Assembly: GCA_039621445.1 (NCBI GenBank)
Contig: CP154957.1
Span: 28,964,798 to 29,028,797 of the forward strand
From: Euglena gracilis
Lineage: Eukaryota > Euglenida > Euglenophyceae > Euglenales
Direction of reading: 5' to 3'
DNA: 64,000 nt
The notes under the pieces: model-generated
Seen by the model: the letters and a program-made list of their open reading frames with translations, nothing else
Told to the model about the DNA's origin: nothing
Databases searched by the model: none
Shown: piece after piece, positions 50,451-60,925 of the stretch
How the letters are laid out: each line of letters starts with the position of its first letter
How positions within the stretch are numbered: position 1 is the first letter of the stretch
Position numbers and translations under genes: made by a program

Positions 50451-51387
50451 ATTTTTGGGATTAGCCCAATACTACGCGATTTACATGAAAGATTTCGCGA
50501 AAAACGTGGTACCTCTATCGAGGCAACTCAAAAATCGCGCACCCGAAAAAGCCAAAATCAAATGGGACGCAGATATGCGTGAAGCTCTAGAGAGCATTAA
50601 AAACTTAATGCTTGAAAATGTCGTACTCGACATCGCGGATCCCTACAAGCCTTATGTGCTAGAAGTCGATAGCAGCGATTATGCCGTAGGCGGTGTTCTA
50701 AACCAGCATAACGCGGCTAACGAATTACGCCCTGTAGCATTTTTCAGTAGAAAGCTACCAGGTGAAAATGACAAAGGCCAAGTCAAATGGAGTATCCGTG
50801 AGAAGTAAACGTACACAATCGTACTTACGTTGCAAAAATTCCGTAGTTGGGTCGCCAGCTCCTTGGTTCAAATACTGGTGTTGACTGACCATGAGAGTCT
50901 TCAACATTGGTAAACCGAGGATCTGAACAAAGCCATGTCATCTGTAGGCCGAAGATGCCGATGGCATGAATTTTTGAGCCATTTCAACCTAGTGGTTGTA
51001 TATACCCCTGGCCATACACAGAAAGTAGCAGACCCGCTCAGTCGAGCACCCTGGCATTACCCCGGTAACCCGGATGAAGGTGATGCCACTTATCATGGCA
51101 GCCAAGAGGCTGATGAATATGCACGTCGATATGACGCAGCCGACGATATGTTAGATTCTTTTCCCGTTTCATCGATTTTTCGTTCATTGCCAGTCTCTCC
51201 TATACAGGGGAGAAGGCGACGAGGCCGCACATATGGCCCTCGTCGCATTACGCGATCTGAATCTCCTTCCCCCCTTTTCTTTCGCGAATGGGATTATTCC
51301 CATGACCCTGTATATAGCACGATAGTGCATAGACTGCGCAATGGCGAGGTTGTACATAACTATTCCCTCTCCCCTTTACTGCGATGA
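50451..51387 (+). pseudogene. RNase H of element D and following linker (broken)
   Basis: After a TGA at about 50449, FLGLAQYYAIYMKDFAKNVV, then LEVDSSDYAVGGVL (first catalytic Asp) and AFFSRKLPGEN. TAA stops interrupt at about 50806 and 50910. LVLTDHESLQHW and VGRRCRWHEFLSHF, LVVVYTPGHTQKVADPLSR end the domain. A basic linker (RRRRGRTYGPRR) follows before the integrase. Confidence 0.75.
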
Positions 51388-52540
51388 TGCGGGATATAAA
51401 TATTGTATACCCCGTGACTTGGTTGATGAAGTACTTTTTTGTTATCACAACCAAGGTCACCCTGGGCCCCCAAACTTCTTTCTTTGGTGGGTCGCAGGTA
51501 TTGTACAACCCTGAAAGAAGAAGATTACATTCGCGCTGCTTGCAAATTTCGCAACGGTGCCAAATTTGTCAAGCCGTGAAACCGCGCAGAGGTACCCCCC
51601 CTGGTACGCTTGACTTTTTCCACGTACCCCCTGACATTTTTACGTCCCTCTGCATGGATTTTATTGAATTAGAACCTTGCAAAGCGTCAGACCGCAAAAT
51701 TTACGATTATGTTTTTGTTGCCGTCTGTCGGTTGAGTGGTTACATAGTAGCCATTCCATGCCAAAAGGCAGGGTTGACCGCGCAGATATTTATGGAAAAG
51801 TGTATCTGCCTAATGGGCTTGCCAAATGAGATAGTCAGTGATCAAGATCATTTGATCTCTTCCCGATTCTTCACAACCCTATGCGGTCTACTGGGAATCG
51901 AACAGCATTTTTCCATTATATATCGCCCGAAGGGAAATGGCCGCGCCGAGGCAGCAGTGAAAGCTGTTGTAAACATGCTCCGTCTTTCACTGGCTGATTC
52001 GTGCCAGGCCTGGGTCCAGGTTTTGCCATGGTCCCTCTTTTATATAAACACCCTACCGGGTTTAGTTTTGCCGCACTCCCCATATAAAATTGTTTTTGGG
52101 CAAGACCCGCCAACGATTGGTGACATACCACCAGAGAGACCAGCTCGAAGTAGCGTAACCTGTGAGACAAGGTTCTCTGAGGTAGAGTCTCTCAGAACTA
52201 CTGTTCAGAAACGCATTACTGATATCCGTTGTCAAAAGAGAAATAAATTTTTGCAAGAATTCAAATCACCTGGCTATAGTGCTGGTGATCGCGTATGGGT
52301 TCGGAATAGCCGAATCCGTATGCAAGCTTCCAAGCTAGACCCCCTCTGGCTCGGGCCCTGTGAAATTCTAGAACGCGTTGGTAACAGTTGCCGCTATAGG
52401 GTGGCACTTCCTAACGGGATCGAGGATGTTCACATGGATGATTTCAAACCATACCTTTCCCCGCCTAATGGCAAAGCACTACCGTGCCTTTATTTCAAGC
52501 CCCGTTCCAAGTTACCCGAAACGGATGATTGCGTGGTGGA
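51384..52540 (+). CDS. Integrase of element D
   Basis: One open frame of 444 codons together with the chromodomain. [11 protein letters not shown] is the Cys half of the zinc finger; the His half is degenerate. Core: [10 protein letters not shown] (first Asp), [13 protein letters not shown] (second Asp), [17 protein letters not shown] (Glu). All three catalytic residues are present. The C-terminal segment has [14 protein letters not shown] and [17 protein letters not shown]. It is the best preserved part of element D. Confidence 0.85.
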
Positions 52541-52718
52541 CAAAATTCTCGATCACAAACTTGATCGGGGAGTCCATTACTGGAAAGTCAGGTGGAAAGG
52601 TTATGGGCCAGAGGAGGACACCTGGGAGCCAGCCTCCAGTTTTACTGGTTATCTCCAACAGGACTGGAAGCTGTGGAATAAAAGAAATAACACAGACATT
52701 TCTGTGAATAATTTTTGA
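52541..52718 (+). CDS. Chromodomain of element D integrase
   Basis: [19 protein letters not shown] followed by [18 protein letters not shown]: the full WKGYxxxxxTWEP signature, closing the frame at TGA 52716-52718. Confidence 0.85.
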
Positions 52719-52908
52719 AATCGGCCTATAGGCCTTTTCCTCCCCTCTCTGTGTTTTTCTCCCAACCCCAATTCATTTCTCTCTTCTTTTTTTCTACAGC
52801 TCATCAAAGCTACTTTTTTTGTTGCTTTTGGTCCCCCGGACCAGTGCAAGATCCAGGGCCCCGTGGGCTGGGGGTGCCGCCGCATAGGCGTGTGGGGGGT
52901 AGGGAGGG
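52719..52908. other. Spacer after element D
   Basis: Pyrimidine-rich, with ttttttctacag (52789-52800) that could be a splice acceptor before the Pro/Gln-rich ORF. No LTR of element D is recognised. Confidence 0.4.
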
Positions 52909-53593
52909 ATGGCATACTGTATAGGGGGCGGTCAACCCCCTCCAGCCGCTTATGCGGCTCAGGCACAAATGCCACCACCCCCCTCAAATGGTTCAGGCAC
53001 AAATGCCATACCCCTCTCAGTCACATATGCAGCACCCTCTCAGGCACAAATGCCGCCCCCCTCTCAGGCACAACCGCCACCCCTCGCTCATGCGGGTTCT
53101 GTGCCAATGGGAGCTGCATATGCGACACAGCCTCAACAGGCATATCCAGTTCCAATGGAACAACCACACCCTCAACAGGTACACCAAGTTCCAATGGAAC
53201 AACAACAGTATGCGAGGCAGGGACAGGCACCTCCAATGGAGCCGGCGCATTACGCCATGCCTGTACCCTCACCTCCCATCCTGTATACACCACAGTACGT
53301 TACGACTCAACAACCCCAAACAAAAACCCCAATCTCAACCCGTACAGGGTGTCCCGCACCAGGTACACGCCGTACAGGCGATGCCCCCCCCCCCTGCTGC
53401 TCAACCCGGTCGGGAGCCTGCGGCTCAGACCGCGGTCAGAAGCAGTAGCATATCCCCTTTTGCGATCCCTGCGGCGTATGAGACGCCCCAGCCAGCACCA
53501 ACAGTGCCATACCCCGCATTCACTGCAGAATTGGTGAATCTCGCAGAGAAAAATTTGCGGACTGCCTGCGCGTTAGCGCACTCGAAAGAGCAG
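52909..53593 (+). CDS. Pro/Gln/Ala-rich protein, split by element E
   Basis: ATG 52909. The first 145 codons are repeats of QAQMPPPSQAQPPP and VPMEQPHPQQV type. A frame change near 53320 leads to QPVQGVPHQVHAVQAMPPPP, ISPFAIPAAYETPQPA, FTAELVNLAEKNLRTACALA and HSKEQ. Element E interrupts at 53593; joining to 62138 across one GCAG gives SKEQ-TTPYK and a stop (62153-62155), so the ORF was about 225 codons and nearly complete. The function is unknown; composition suggests a disordered, perhaps Gag-like or transcription-related protein. It could be an extra ORF of element D or a host gene. Confidence 0.5.
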
Positions 53594-54210
53594 TGTTGGG
53601 GGTCGGGGACCCTGCTCGCCCGGGGGGGCTGCCGCTTTCGCTGGGGCCGCAACTTCCCTTTTCCGGCCCTGGTGGGCTCAGGCCAGGGCCTTTGTGAAAG
53701 TGGGCCCCGTTTTCGAGTAAATCAACAGACTGTGAAGGGGGTGAGGTGTGCCCCCCCGACCCCGGGTCCCCAGTTGCCCCGCGTAGAAACTTTTTTTCTT
53801 TCCATTGTTGGTTTTTTCTCATTTCTCAACTTGAACTTTGTAGCTGAAAAATACCGAGAGGCAAAAACCAACCCACCTACTTAGGTGAGCAAATCAGCAG
53901 CACAAGACAAACCTGGCTTGGAGGTTTGGGAGTACCTGGGTTCAGGAAACCTGCTGCTTGGGGTCGGAAAACAATTTGGAAAGCAATGCCTTGGTTTCTT
54001 GGAATAATTGAATTGTCCTTTTGATTGTTCAATTCTCAGGTGACTTTTCTGCTTCTGTGATTCTCAAATCGAATTCTCAAATTCTTCTTGAAATTTGCTG
54101 GGGTTCCAATTCAACTCGCGTGGCGGTTGACTTGCTTTGGTGGTTCCTACTGGGGGTTTTTGGGAATTTTCTGGGAAATGTTTGGCTGCCGACGCCAGCG
54201 GCAGCCGACA
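53594..54210 (-). repeat. 3' LTR of element E
   Basis: 617 bp; the minus strand starts TGTCGGCTGCCG and ends CCAACA. Near-identical to the outer parts of 60925-62133. The start folds into GGCTGCCG/CGGCAGCC. Confidence 0.9.
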
Positions 54211-54221
54211 CCCCCTCCCTT
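54211..54221 (-). promoter_or_regulatory. Polypurine tract of element E
   Basis: Minus strand aagggaggggg directly before the 3' LTR. Confidence 0.78.
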
Positions 54222-57050
54222 GCGACGTTAGTCGGACCCGTTTTTCTGCCCCCCTCCCCTCGTGCAAAAACGGGGAGAGAAAATTCTGTTTTTTAAATTT
54301 GTTTTGTGGGCGGCGAAAATTCTATGTTTTTTTTTTGAAACGGGTCATGTCGCTTTTTTTTTTGAAAATCGGTGTTACGAGTCTGACCCGCCCCCAGCCA
54401 TAATATCGGGCCCCATGGGGGACTCTGAAAAATCAGGTCTTCGAGGGAAGCCCCCCCACCCCTTTCCTCCGACAAGCATGGTGAACGGGTCTTTGAACAC
54501 AAAATCTGGAAAACGATTCCAAACGAAACAAACTCTGGGCACTTCACCCCAAGGCCTAAGTCCCACGCTGCCCCCCTTGGTCAAAATTCTTTGTTTTTTT
54601 TTTGGCAGCTTTCATTGTGCGAAACTTCATTCGTCGATTTTTTTTAAAAAAAATCAGGGACTTTGCCCAACAGTGCCTTAAAAAATGAATTGTGTGGGAA
54701 AAAGAAAACCAGAAACCTAGGCATTCCTTTCCAATTCGGGACAGAAAGGGTAAGGAAAATGCAAACCGTGAGGAACAGTGAAAAGGTGGGAGGGTGAGCG
54801 GTTATATGGAATAGTGTACAATGGGTGTGCGGGTTCGTGTGCGGTTGTGTGTTTTGTGTGTGTGCACGCTCACTTCCTTGTCATGCATTCCAACCGAAAA
54901 TGACTGGGCCGATTTTTTTTTTTGAACGCAAAGAGAACAGGGCTTCGCAATGGCCCTCGGCCACTATATCACAGGGCTTTAGTGCCCACGTGGCTGGGAT
55001 TTTTTTTTATTGGCCCACACCAGGGCCTGTGGACGGAGGAGGGGTCATCTCCCGTCCAGGGGCCCCCCCCCCCCCCGAGTTCGGTTGCCTCCAAGCTGTG
55101 TTCCATGAAAAAATGCCTTTGACCAATATCCAATAGTCCAAACCGAATCAAAAAATTGAGTATTAAAACTCCAACTCGTTTTGTCGTCCACCAGAAAAAT
55201 TATCAAAATCCCAGGTTTTTCCAACTCTTTGAATAAAAATCCTCCAGCAACAAAAAATCCTCAAAAATCAGAAATCTGGGTCCAACCCACAAGTCCAGGG
55301 CCTACAAGAGCCCTCAACATAATCCAGTCCAGAATTCCAACCTCTGACACCCAGCTGAGAACAACCAACCCAAACAAAAGCATCCAGCAGCATACCGTTG
55401 CTGAGGGGCCAGGCCATCCGGCCCAGCTTTTGGCCCAACCAACTCACTGCCGTAAAGCCAACCAATCCTGCTTGCCAATTAAAATTCACTGCCCCCCCCC
55501 AATCACACGGGGCAATGGGTGCCAAATGGTCAAATGACATGGCAAACTCAAAATACTGAAAATTCAAATCCAATTTTCTCAGCCAAAGCGATTTTTCGCT
55601 GCCCCCCCCCCCCAATCACATGGGGCCATGGGGGTCAATCTGGCTTCAGCCTCCAAACAAAAAATAAACTCACAAACCTGGGCCGTAATGTCCCAACCGG
55701 CTGAAATCAAACTGAAATCCACCACCTGTCAAAGGATGGGTCTTCACAACGTCGCCCCCCCCCCCACCGTCAACCAGTGCGGGGAGGGCCATGGGTTAAA
55801 AATTCCTGGCTGCAAAATCAGAATCCCCATTCGACAAATAAAATGGGAAAAATGGAAATTTCATCAAACCCCGCCATATCTGGGGTATGACCAAAAACCG
55901 TCACGGTCACAAAATGATGCATCCCTGTCCCCACCCAAACGTCTCACAGGGTGTCCAATTCTGAGTCAAAAAAACCCAACCGTAAAGCCAAAACTGATTT
56001 TGATCCACCACACCAACAAAAAACAGGGCTAAACACAGCCCCCCCCCCCCCAGCTGCCCGAGGAGGGGAGAAAAAATGGCTCCAAAACACAAGCAAAATC
56101 CTGAGACGCAAAAACATGAAAAATCTGATTCAGCGCTGTGGGAGCCAACGGCCTGGACCTGGGCTTTGGCCATGAATCGGGCCACTGCCCATGTGCGAGG
56201 TCAGCCATTAAACTTCACAGCACTTGAGTAAAATAAATACATCCACCATTCTGTGATTCCATAAACCATCCGTAATCATGACAATCGTAATCACGTGATT
56301 CAATTGCTTGGGTCTCATTAATGTCATTGTTCTGTTCTCCATCTCATTCCAATGTTCATAATCCCAGTCTTTGAAGTCATTTCTTTGCAATTGCATTTGG
56401 GGGGAGATACGCAAACTTGTGCTCACCTCGTTTTTGGACGGAAGGGTGCGGAGGAGCTCCAAAGGTTTCAACCATGGTTGTCGAATCGACGGGTCGATTC
56501 GACCACCCACCGGGTCCACCGAAATCGCTCGGGGCCGGGGGTAACGCCAGTTTTGTCGTGAACCCGGCATCCCAAACGCGGGTTTAAAAAAAAGTGATAG
56601 GCTGGATTTTGCAAGAGTGGAAATGCCCCCACAGGGGTGATAACAAATTGCGCAGCCTGACATTTTTGTTCCACATCTTCAGAAAATTTGCAATTGGAAG
56701 GAAAAATTAGCATCATTCGGCCTTTCGCTGCCCAAAGCCAGCTTCTGCTTTAGGTTTCATAGCACCTGGGGGGCTTGATTGCATTTTGGGGCCAATTTTT
56801 TTTTCTCCCGGTGGCGCTTCACGCCGTCACCAGAATTTTTTTCCCCGTCAGCCAGCCCCTTAGCGGACCCCCACCCCCAAAATGGGGGGGAGGTCCATTA
56901 CAGTTAACAGGCTGAAATAATGGCCATGCCTGAAATCATATAAAAACCGTGGGCATAACCCGTATACAGGCCGTATAACGGGTCAAGGGCGCCTACGGCG
57001 CCCTTGACCCGTTATACGGCCTGCATACGAGTTATAGCCCATGATTTTTC
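54222..57050. other. Non-coding internal region of element E (left part)
   Basis: No domain on either strand. Several C runs of 8-13 bases (55066, 55489, 55603, 55745, 56038) and homopolymer T/A runs. 54820-54880 is GT-rich. 56957-57033 is a strong palindrome (see next entry). Confidence 0.5.
56957..57033. repeat. Palindrome with arms of about 37 bp
   Basis: acgggtcaagggcgcc...ggcgcccttgacccgt around a TAC loop, extended on both sides by gtatacaggccgtata and tatacggcctgcatac. It could fold into a long hairpin in DNA or RNA. Confidence 0.8.
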
Positions 57051-58137
57051 TGTAACCGTTAATTAAGAGGCCCGGCGCCTGCCCTGTATTTCGTTGATGG
57101 TTTAGGGCACTTTTGGGGCGTTTTTTTGCCAAAATTTTCAAAAAATCCAATTCACGAAATACAGGCTGTATTTCGTGAATACCCAATTCACAAATACAGC
57201 CTGTATTCGTGAATTGAAAATAACGCCCTGTATTCCGTGAATAGAAACCAAAATGTGAAAACATTGTCCAGATGACCTAGAACACATTGATAACACACCC
57301 CTGGTCCTGGAAAACGAGATATGGATGTAAGGCCAAGTTATAGGGGGGCACTTTGGGGGGGGGGGCGCCGAAGGCGGCCGGTCCCCCCACAAAGGCCCCC
57401 ACAATGCTTTTCGTTTTTAGAACATTTTAGTGTTATTTTCGCACTTTCACGCCATGTTTCTCCTCACACCGTTCTCCAAAAAATGGCGACGAAAGCGGCA
57501 AAAACCATGGACAGAATTGTCAAAAAAACCCCAACAGTTTCTGAATTTTTGGCCACAATTAAGCAGGGTTGGGAGAACAGAAAGAAACCCTACTGTTGAC
57601 CCCCTGCACGATAACCTTATGCTAGAGGCTGACAAAAAGAAAGCGTCCGGAATGGAAGGGACAGAGCAATCCGCATTTGCTCACCTCCTTGAAATCGAGT
57701 GCAGTGCGATGTTTGTTCCCTTTCATACCACTGGCGTTGTGTGCATATGTGCATGAGCCCAAACATGGGTCATGGGTGTGTCATTCGTGCAAACCTCGTT
57801 AGCTTTCCCGGCGTAAATCCACGGCACTTTGCTATCTGACGTTGCACTAGTTGTGCACCGCCTTCATTTATCACCTAGGACATGCCATTCAATTTTCTTT
57901 TGCTTTGTGCATTTGGTTTTTTTCTGAATTACTTCAGACGATGTGATTCCAGAAGGTTTCTAGTTTCAGAAGCTGTTATAAAAACAAAAAAATACAATTC
58001 ACGAAATACAGCCTGTATTTCGTGAATACCCAATTCACAAATACAGCATGTATTCGTGAATTGAAAATAACGCCCTGTATTTCGTGTTCACACCCACGAA
58101 ATACAGGGCAGGCACCGGGCCTCAATTCACGGTTACA
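57051..58137. mobile_element. TIR transposon T2
   Basis: Terminal inverted repeats of about 43 bp: 57051-57093 (tgtaaccgttaattaagagg, gcccggcgcctgccctgtat) against the reverse of 58096-58137. Subterminal palindromes ttcacgaaatacaggc/gtatttcgtgaa occur at 57151-57213 and 57994-58060. It carries a small ORF (57483-57756). Total 1087 bp. Size, repeat layout and ORF resemble T1 (37471-38702). Nested in element E. Confidence 0.65.
57483..57756 (+). CDS. Small ORF of TIR transposon T2 (unknown family)
   Basis: MATKAAKTMDRIVKKTPTV, SEFLATIKQGWENRKKP, then after a one-base shift near 57594 TVDPLHDNLMLEADKKKASG, QSAFAHLLEIECSAMF and a stop at 57756. KKPxVDPLHxxL and the preceding (S/T)E(F/L)FLA... 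pattern match the T1 ORF. No known domain. Acceptor-like tttttag at 57414-57420 may precede it. Confidence 0.45.
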
Positions 58138-60175
58138 ACAATGGCCATGTGGTCTGAAATAATGGCTGGAAGACCTAAAAAAATTCTCCTCACAAAAACA
58201 AGTTTTTAAAAGATAATTCGGGGTTCAATCACAATTCTCAGTTCCACACCGGGAATTGTGATTAAACCGGCGTTTGGGACGCCGGTAGGACAGAACTGGC
58301 GTCCCCCCCACGGGTTTTCTGGACGCCGGTTCTGTCCGAAAAAAAGGGGTTAGGGATGCCGGTTCTGTCCAAAACCCGCCGTCCCTAACGCCGGTTTTGT
58401 CATTCCTAAAAATGTCATCAAAAGTGCCCAAAGATGGCCCTGAGGTCCCGGGATGACGGTTTTTATAAGGTGTTTCGTGTTCTGATCCCGCTTTTGTTTA
58501 CCAGGAAAACCGGGGGCGCCGTTTTGGTTTAGTTTTGGATAAATTTTGGTTCCGATGTTGCCCACTCTTTTCTCGTGTCATTTGCGGGGACACCGACCAT
58601 TTTGTGTGTGTTGACCTGCACCGTGCTCCCAAACGTCCCTGGAAATGCCCAAATGTTTGTGCTGCGATTTGTGACGTTGGGTTCTGTTACTGACACCTGC
58701 TGGTGGAAGAACATTAAAATGGAAGGGGGCTGTTACACGTTCGAGATGGATTTAAAAGCGGTTGTTAGGTTTCCTCGGCGTTGTTGTTCGGCAGCAGTGG
58801 TGAAAATGATGAAATAGGCCCCAAGAAACATGCCGCTTTGAATTGTTTTTTGGAGTACAAATCCTTGGCTTCAATAAATTCAGTCAAAATCAATGTGTGT
58901 TGCCTTGTCATGCAGGTTCAAGCAATCAATCACCGAGCAAGGAGAATCAACAGAAGGAGCAAACCAGTCAATTATCAAGGCAACACACACGCACAAATTC
59001 ACCACTGGCAACACAGAAGGCAGATTTCTGAATTTTCTCACTGAACCGAACCCGAAAATGCCACTGAACTCTGAACCAAAACGGCACTTAAAAATCTGAT
59101 CTTGATCCATCAAGTGGGTCACACGAAAACTGTGTGAGCAAGCCTCAAACTGCAAAAATTGCCTCTGGGAGTTTTGCATCGTGGGCCCTTTGTGTTTTTC
59201 CCATAAGCAAACTCCACAGCCGAAAAAAATGCAACAGAAAGTGCAACCCACAAATCAACAGACTTTTTCACTGAAAACTGAACCGAATGATGTTGATGCC
59301 ACTGCTGGGCCCAAAAATAAATTTTCCTCAGGGGTGTCTTTTCCTCCTGGGTCAATCCACCTTGGTTCCCACTGACTGAAAAACTGAAAACTGTAAACTT
59401 TGTGTCCTGAGCCCTTGGATGGGTGGCCACAGGGGTGTTTATTCCAGGCCTGGGTCTAGCCCCACCCTTGGAACCCCTCTTTGCGCGCTTTCCCAAAAAC
59501 TTTTTGGTTCGAGTGGTCCATCAGAGGTCTCCCCCACCTCAGGATTTGGCAAAAACCCAGATAAAACCTCCACAGGTCTGTTGGGCTGCCACACTCGAAA
59601 ACCAGAATGAAACTGGACTGAAAATCCCAAAAAACTGTGCCGATTCTCCAACATATGTCCCTGTCCGGGGGTAAAGTTTCTCTCTGGAAAAACTGTCCCG
59701 TGACAAAAGGGACCAGCAAAAACACAAATAATGATCCAACTGAAATGCCTGAATTGTCCCCGTCTGGGATGGTGACACATGTCAATGCCGTGCCCCACCC
59801 CAAATGACATTTGGGACAACCGAAAACTGAAAACTCTGAAACTGAATATCATTGATCTGGCTGCCTGAACACTAGGAGAAAAATCCCAAGCATCGTGGCT
59901 GGGCGTCTCCATTTAAGTGGAAAGCAACTGGGGGAAAAACATACACCCCAGAAACCAGATTCAAAATGTTTGACTTGGCTGTTTTTCATAAGCCAAACTC
60001 TGCAAACTGAAAATCAAATTTAAATCTGGCTGATTGCGCATCTGCCTCCAACACCAGATCACCACGAAAGATAAATGAAACCACAATCACAAAACAAAAC
60101 ACTGAAACATACTCGACACTGTAAGTGCTGTGCTGTGCCAGTCAGTGGTTAGACCTGTGCAAAGACCTCAAAAAA
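58138..60175. other. Non-coding internal region of element E (right part)
   Basis: No supported gene. 58240-58400 has four near copies of gacgccggt(t/a) with cctgtcc-like sequence. The minus-strand frames at 59119-59912 are low complexity with no motif, and I leave them out. Confidence 0.5.
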
Positions 60176-60925
60176 TCACCACCACCGTTGATATGGTGAA
60201 TACCACCCCCAGCTGTTCCAGGGATTTAAATGCCAGTCCAAACCCCACCAATCATGAAACCAACTTGGTCTCGAAAATTGAAAGTCGTTCCAACTGTTTT
60301 TGGCAGGCCTCCAGAATTTCTTTGCCTGTCTGAATTTTCTTGGCTGTGCGGCAAAATCTGAGGAAGATTTCTCAGAAGACACTGATGACGACTGCAAATT
60401 CGGGACATGTCCAGAATTCAGGTTCACAGACACAAAATTTTCTGGACTTGGTGATTTTATTTCACTGGGCTGTAACTTTTCAGCGATTTGCAGTTCCAAC
60501 ATTTTTATTTGCTCGGTCAACCTTCCGATTTCCACTTCTGCCTTTCCCAATGAATCTGTCACTTCTTTCAGCTGTTTCGCCAGAGCCTCGCCCTCAACAT
60601 TCAGGGACTGAATCCTGTTAATTAACCACTTTGAGTTTCGAGTCAAAACATCTGTTTCTGTGTCCCGTCCCTCTGAGTGGCTGGGCTCACTTGACAAACC
60701 CTGCCAAAATTTTTCAATGCGATTAATTCTGCATTCCAAACTTCTCAGTGTGCATTCCATTTGATCTTCAGGAGAACCCACAATTAAAGCCCACAGAACA
60801 CCAACCTTAAAGAACAAACCCTGCACAACTTCCACAACTGGAATGCTTTGAGGTTGAGATTTGTCATCAACAGAATCAAAAAATTCTTCACTGACAGAGT
60901 CAGTGAAGCCACCTCTGCGTACCAT
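60176..60925 (-). CDS. Gag-like coiled-coil protein of element E
   Basis: 249 codons. The ATG (60925-60923) is the last LTR base plus the first primer-site bases, in context AACATGG, reading M-V-R-R-G-G. FTDSVSEEFFDSVDDKS resembles FTDPVSEIFSETVDTVTE of element C Gag. The middle is coiled coil (LRSLECRINRIEKFWQGL, KQLKEVTDSLGKAEVEIGRL). The tail is aromatic and basic (KKFWRPAKNSWNDFQF, WFHDWWGLDWHLNPW). There is no capsid or zinc knuckle. It may have kept only the multimerisation part of a Gag. Confidence 0.6.
   Translation of the reverse strand: MVRRGGFTDSVSEEFFDSVDDKSQPQSIPVVEVVQGLFFKVGVLWALIVGSPEDQMECTLRSLECRINRIEKFWQGLSSEPSHSEGRDTETDVLTRNSKWLINRIQSLNVEGEALAKQLKEVTDSLGKAEVEIGRLTEQIKMLELQIAEKLQPSEIKSPSPENFVSVNLNSGHVPNLQSSSVSSEKSSSDFAAQPRKFRQAKKFWRPAKNSWNDFQFSRPSWFHDWWGLDWHLNPWNSWGWYSPYQRWW
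60912..60924 (-). promoter_or_regulatory. Primer-binding site of element E
   Basis: Minus strand TGGTACGCAGAGG directly follows the LTR end CCAACA. It resembles the sites of A and C with one extra base. Confidence 0.72.

Larger units (their letters stand above)
42906..52718 (+). mobile_element. Element D: Ty3/gypsy-like chromodomain retrotransposon with Dam-like domain
   Basis: Order on the plus strand: Gag (coiled coil, capsid, zinc knuckle), protease, Cys/Pro-rich linker, Dam-like domain, RT, RNase H, integrase, chromodomain. No C5-MTase and no 3' LTR were found. It has many stops and frameshifts and two lost catalytic motifs (RT YIAD; Dam-like HPPL), so it is a dead and older copy than A or C. 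Its codons contain more A/T and frequent gcg/cgc words (ttcgcg, gcgaat), unlike elements A and C. Confidence 0.82.

Noticed and set aside
42268-52908. A complete LTR pair for element D
   Set aside because: I compared the sequence before 42906 with that after 52718 and after 62155 and saw no repeat. Only the primer site supports a 5' LTR.
59119-59912. Minus-strand frames of 125-157 codons in element E
   Set aside because: They overlap each other in different frames, show no motif and no start context, and lie in non-coding internal DNA.
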